A DNA stretch of 64,000 nt, taken from positions 473,687-537,686 of the forward strand of contig NZ_CP035425.1 in NCBI RefSeq assembly GCF_006740685.1, in the 5' to 3' direction. The notes under the pieces were generated by a model. It searched no databases, was not told the DNA's origin, and was given only the letters and a program-made list of their open reading frames with translations. The position numbers and the translations under genes were made by a program. The DNA is from Candidatus Nitrosopumilus sp. SW (GTDB taxonomy: Archaea > Thermoproteota > Nitrososphaeria > Nitrososphaerales > Nitrosopumilaceae). Below are positions 62,692 to 64,000 of this stretch, piece by piece. How positions within the stretch are numbered: the stretch's first letter is position 1; the number at the start of each line of letters is the position of its first letter.

Positions 62692-63090
62692 TTACTGGAG
62701 TACAGTTACAGGTTTTTTGAATACTTGTTTGTAATTTCTCTTTTGGCCATCTTTGAAAACAGTTTTTGGATAATGTTTCATGGAAAATGCAGCCATTTGA
62801 TCTATAATTCCTTGGAGATCTTTTCCTTTTTTTGTTAATGTATACTCTATTCGTATAGGGGTTTCATCATAGACAGTTCTTTCAATAAGATTTGTTTCTT
62901 CTAATTCCTTTAATCTCAAAGAAAGTGTTTTAGGATTGATATTTTCTATTCCCAAAAATTCATTGAATCTAGTTTGATTTCTCATGGCCATATTTCTAAT
63001 AATATGAAATGTGAATTTTTTTCCAATTATTTTAAAAGTATTATCCACTGGACAGTTTTTTATCATGTGTTCTAAAGTGGCATTAGTCAT
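62692..63090 (-). CDS. HxlR-family transcription regulator
   Basis: The 132-residue winged-helix regulator has the HxlR signature: Cys near the N-terminus (NCPVDNTFKIIGKKFTFHII), IRNMAMRNQTRFNEFLG, INPKTLSLRLKELEETNLIE (recognition helix) and the wing ERTVYDETPIRIEYTLTKKG. Several HxlR proteins sense redox or reactive carbonyls through that Cys. An operator copy (63121-63140) sits just upstream of its own TATA-like box, and two further copies flank the divergent operon at 63237, so autoregulation and control of the neighbour are likely. Confidence 0.94.
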   Translation of the reverse strand: MTNATLEHMIKNCPVDNTFKIIGKKFTFHIIRNMAMRNQTRFNEFLGIENINPKTLSLRLKELEETNLIERTVYDETPIRIEYTLTKKGKDLQGIIDQMAAFSMKHYPKTVFKDGQKRNYKQVFKKPVTVLQ

Positions 63091-63120
63091 GATTATGAAA
63101 TTATCAAAAGTGTATTAATA

Positions 63121-63140
63121 CTTACCTTAGTATAGTTACT
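63121..63140 (-). promoter_or_regulatory. Operator copy A (inverted), next to HxlR promoter
   Basis: On the minus strand it reads AGTAACTATACTAAGGTAAG. It matches copy C outside five central bases and lies immediately upstream of the TATTAATA box at 63112-63119. Confidence 0.75.
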
Positions 63141-63147
63141 AATAAAG

Positions 63148-63167
63148 AGTAACTAACCTTATAGTAA
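63148..63167 (+). promoter_or_regulatory. Operator copy B
   Basis: AGTAACTAACCTTATAGTAA shares its first 14 bases with copy C. It lies ~25 bp upstream of the TATA box at 63192-63202. Confidence 0.75.
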
Positions 63168-63191
63168 TCAAGTATAGAGTTGTTCCCTTTC

Positions 63192-63202
63192 TGCTATAAA
63201 TA
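63192..63202 (+). promoter_or_regulatory. TATA box of the 63237 operon
   Basis: GCTATAAATATAG is the strongest TATA-like element in the gap. Copy C begins 11 bp downstream, over the expected transcription start. Confidence 0.6.
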
Positions 63203-63212
63203 TAGTATTGAT

Positions 63213-63232
63213 AGTAACTAACCTTAGGTAAG
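63213..63232 (+). promoter_or_regulatory. Operator copy C, over the predicted transcription start
   Basis: AGTAACTAACCTTAGGTAAG contains the near-palindrome ACCT-T-AGGT. Its place between TATA box and GTG start fits a repressor site. Confidence 0.75.
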
Positions 63233-63236
63233 TAAG

Positions 63237-63395
63237 GTGAGAACAACTCAAACAAAAATTGCAGAAAAATCATTTGATGAATTGATTGAAATTTGTAAAG
63301 AATATTCATCAATGGTCGAAGTTATCACAAAAACGTCCCCTACATCAGTTGTTCAAAATCTAACTTCCTTTGAAAATATAGGAGGTGAAACATAG
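63237..63395 (+). CDS. 52-residue hypothetical protein, first of two-gene operon
   Basis: A GTG at 63237 opens a frame of 52 residues ending at TAG 63393-63395. It is polar, mostly helical in its first half (IAEKSFDELIEICKEYSSMV), with a single Cys20 and a Thr/Ser-rich second half. Upstream AAGGTGAG overlaps the start, and a strong GGAGGTG lies near its 3' end, serving the next gene 1 nt downstream. Placement directly under three operator copies supports it as a real regulated gene. The function is unknown. Confidence 0.6.
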   Translation: MRTTQTKIAEKSFDELIEICKEYSSMVEVITKTSPTSVVQNLTSFENIGGET

Positions 63396-63396
63396 T

Positions 63397-63714
63397 ATGG
63401 CATTATTTGGAATATACGGAAGACATGAAATTGACGCTTGCCCAATCAACAACTCCAAAAATAGAGAGATGATGGTAAAAATTGGAAAACGAGATATGAA
63501 AGCAGTCTGCTCTAATTACAAAATCAACAAGATAATTGGCAGATTCCATTCTGCACTAGAACACACATTCTTGTGGATAGTTGATGCAGAAGATCCTCAT
63601 TTAATTCAAAAACTAGCAATGGAAGGAGGAGTTGCAAGCTTCAATGAAGTCAAAATCGTACCACTAATCGAATTTGAAAACGTGGTAGAAATGTTAGAAA
63701 AAATGGACAAATAG
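63397..63714 (+). CDS. Small alpha/beta protein, DUF3303-like
   Basis: The 105-residue protein (MALFGIYGRHEIDACPINNS) has an N-terminal strand, a Cys-Pro motif, a helix with HSALEHTFLWIVDAEDPHLIQK and a C-terminal strand-helix (FNEVKIVPLIEFENVVEML). The pattern resembles the ferredoxin-like DUF3303 proteins, often linked with stress or metal responses; I cannot verify it. I start at the ATG 63397, with Shine-Dalgarno-like GGAGGTG 12 nt upstream; the longer form adds four residues overlapping the previous stop. It is followed by a T-rich terminator. Confidence 0.78.
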   Translation: MALFGIYGRHEIDACPINNSKNREMMVKIGKRDMKAVCSNYKINKIIGRFHSALEHTFLWIVDAEDPHLIQKLAMEGGVASFNEVKIVPLIEFENVVEMLEKMDK

Positions 63715-63720
63715 ACAGGA

Positions 63721-63745
63721 TTTTTTTCCTTCTTTTTCTTTTTTT
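63721..63745 (+). terminator. T-rich terminator after the two-gene operon
   Basis: Runs of seven, five and seven T follow the stop codon within 25 nt. Confidence 0.6.
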
Positions 63746-63898
63746 AGATTTGAATCAGTTGAGGTTAAAAATACAATTTTAGGAATAGAGTGTATAGTAT
63801 TCCTAAGAGCTTTGAAAGTAGTAATTATGGCTAAAATATCAATTTCAGACTTGCAAATCAGATACAGAATTTTATGGTAAAAATCATTATTGTGTATA

Positions 63899-64000
63899 AT
63901 GGCCTTTGAATTTGATGTTGTTCCTACAATTATAGGAGTATTGTTTTTGGTCTTACCTGCACTTCTTTTAGGAAGACTATGCGCTCGTTTTAGAATATCC
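63899..64000 (+). CDS. N-terminal end of a membrane protein, cut by window edge
   Basis: An ATG at 63899 opens a frame to the window end (34 residues). After a short polar start (MAFEFDVVP) comes a hydrophobic helix TIIGVLFLVLPALLLGRL, then CARFRIS. The arrangement is like the first helix of a cation/proton antiporter (CPA2-type), where a GRL/ACRF-type loop follows helix 1, but the fragment is too short to assign. Confidence 0.6.
   Translation, partial: MAFEFDVVPTIIGVLFLVLPALLLGRLCARFRIS

Noticed and set aside
63829-63891. 17-codon frame starting ATGGCTAAAATATC
   Set aside because: It is too short, has no motif and no promoter spacing; it ends before the membrane protein start.

Overview
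The window is AT-rich archaeal DNA that reads as a marine ammonia-oxidising thaumarchaeon of the Nitrosopumilus type. The evidence is an unsplit RNA polymerase A subunit (A'+A'' in one 1263-residue chain), archaeal AlaRS and LeuRS, archaeal S13, S4, S7, S12, L30e and NusA, proteins ending in the PEFG-CTERM sorting signal, an S-layer-like surface protein, and two-domain multicopper oxidase and ZIP genes. Genes are densely packed on both strands. Many start codons lie 23-25 nt after a TATA-like CTTAA/TTTAA element, which suggests leaderless mRNAs.

Layout. 1-4.1 kb: the cut end of an unknown gene, a four-CBS protein, a secreted PQQ-type sugar dehydrogenase, a zinc-type dehydrogenase. 4.2-11.4 kb: an orphan histidine kinase, then alaS-leuS. 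11.5-21.7 kb: accessory-like DNA with uracil-DNA glycosylase, a Lhr/Hrq1-like helicase, many tiny zinc-ribbon, coiled-coil and membrane proteins (several under 60 residues), and a secreted Kazal-nuclease fusion. 21.7-24.7 kb: nitroreductase, an unexplained array of three ~44-nt hairpin units, a geranylgeranyl-reductase-family flavoprotein, a YkgJ-type protein. 24.7-37.4 kb: an intron-containing tRNA-Gln and the rpoH-rpoB-rpoA-lsm / rpl30e-nusA-rps12-rps7 cluster, interrupted by two secreted-protein genes. 37.5-41.1 kb: four tandem PEFG-CTERM surface proteins; three share a 96-bp identical 3' segment. 41.1-46.1 kb: cysteine desulfurase, larE, larC, malate/lactate dehydrogenase and larB, a nickel-pincer cofactor set without larA. 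46.2-48.1 kb: a B12/radical-SAM enzyme. 48.1-56.1 kb: surface proteins and a metal group (CDF exporter, ZIP transporter, multicopper oxidase) with a repeated operator-like sequence. 56.1-60.3 kb: small membrane and winged-helix genes, rps13-rps4, glmS. 60.3-64 kb: a CobT-like protein, an MBL hydrolase, NAD(P)HX epimerase, and an HxlR regulator facing a two-gene operon across three related operator copies; a membrane protein gene is cut by the right edge.

The most unusual items are the hairpin array at 22355-22490, the homogenised PEFG gene tails, the operator triad at 63121-63232, the larBCE set without larA, the Kazal-nuclease fusion, and the crowd of tiny zinc-ribbon genes at 13.5-20.5 kb. 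All functional statements are read by eye from the sequence and from family knowledge; no database search was run.
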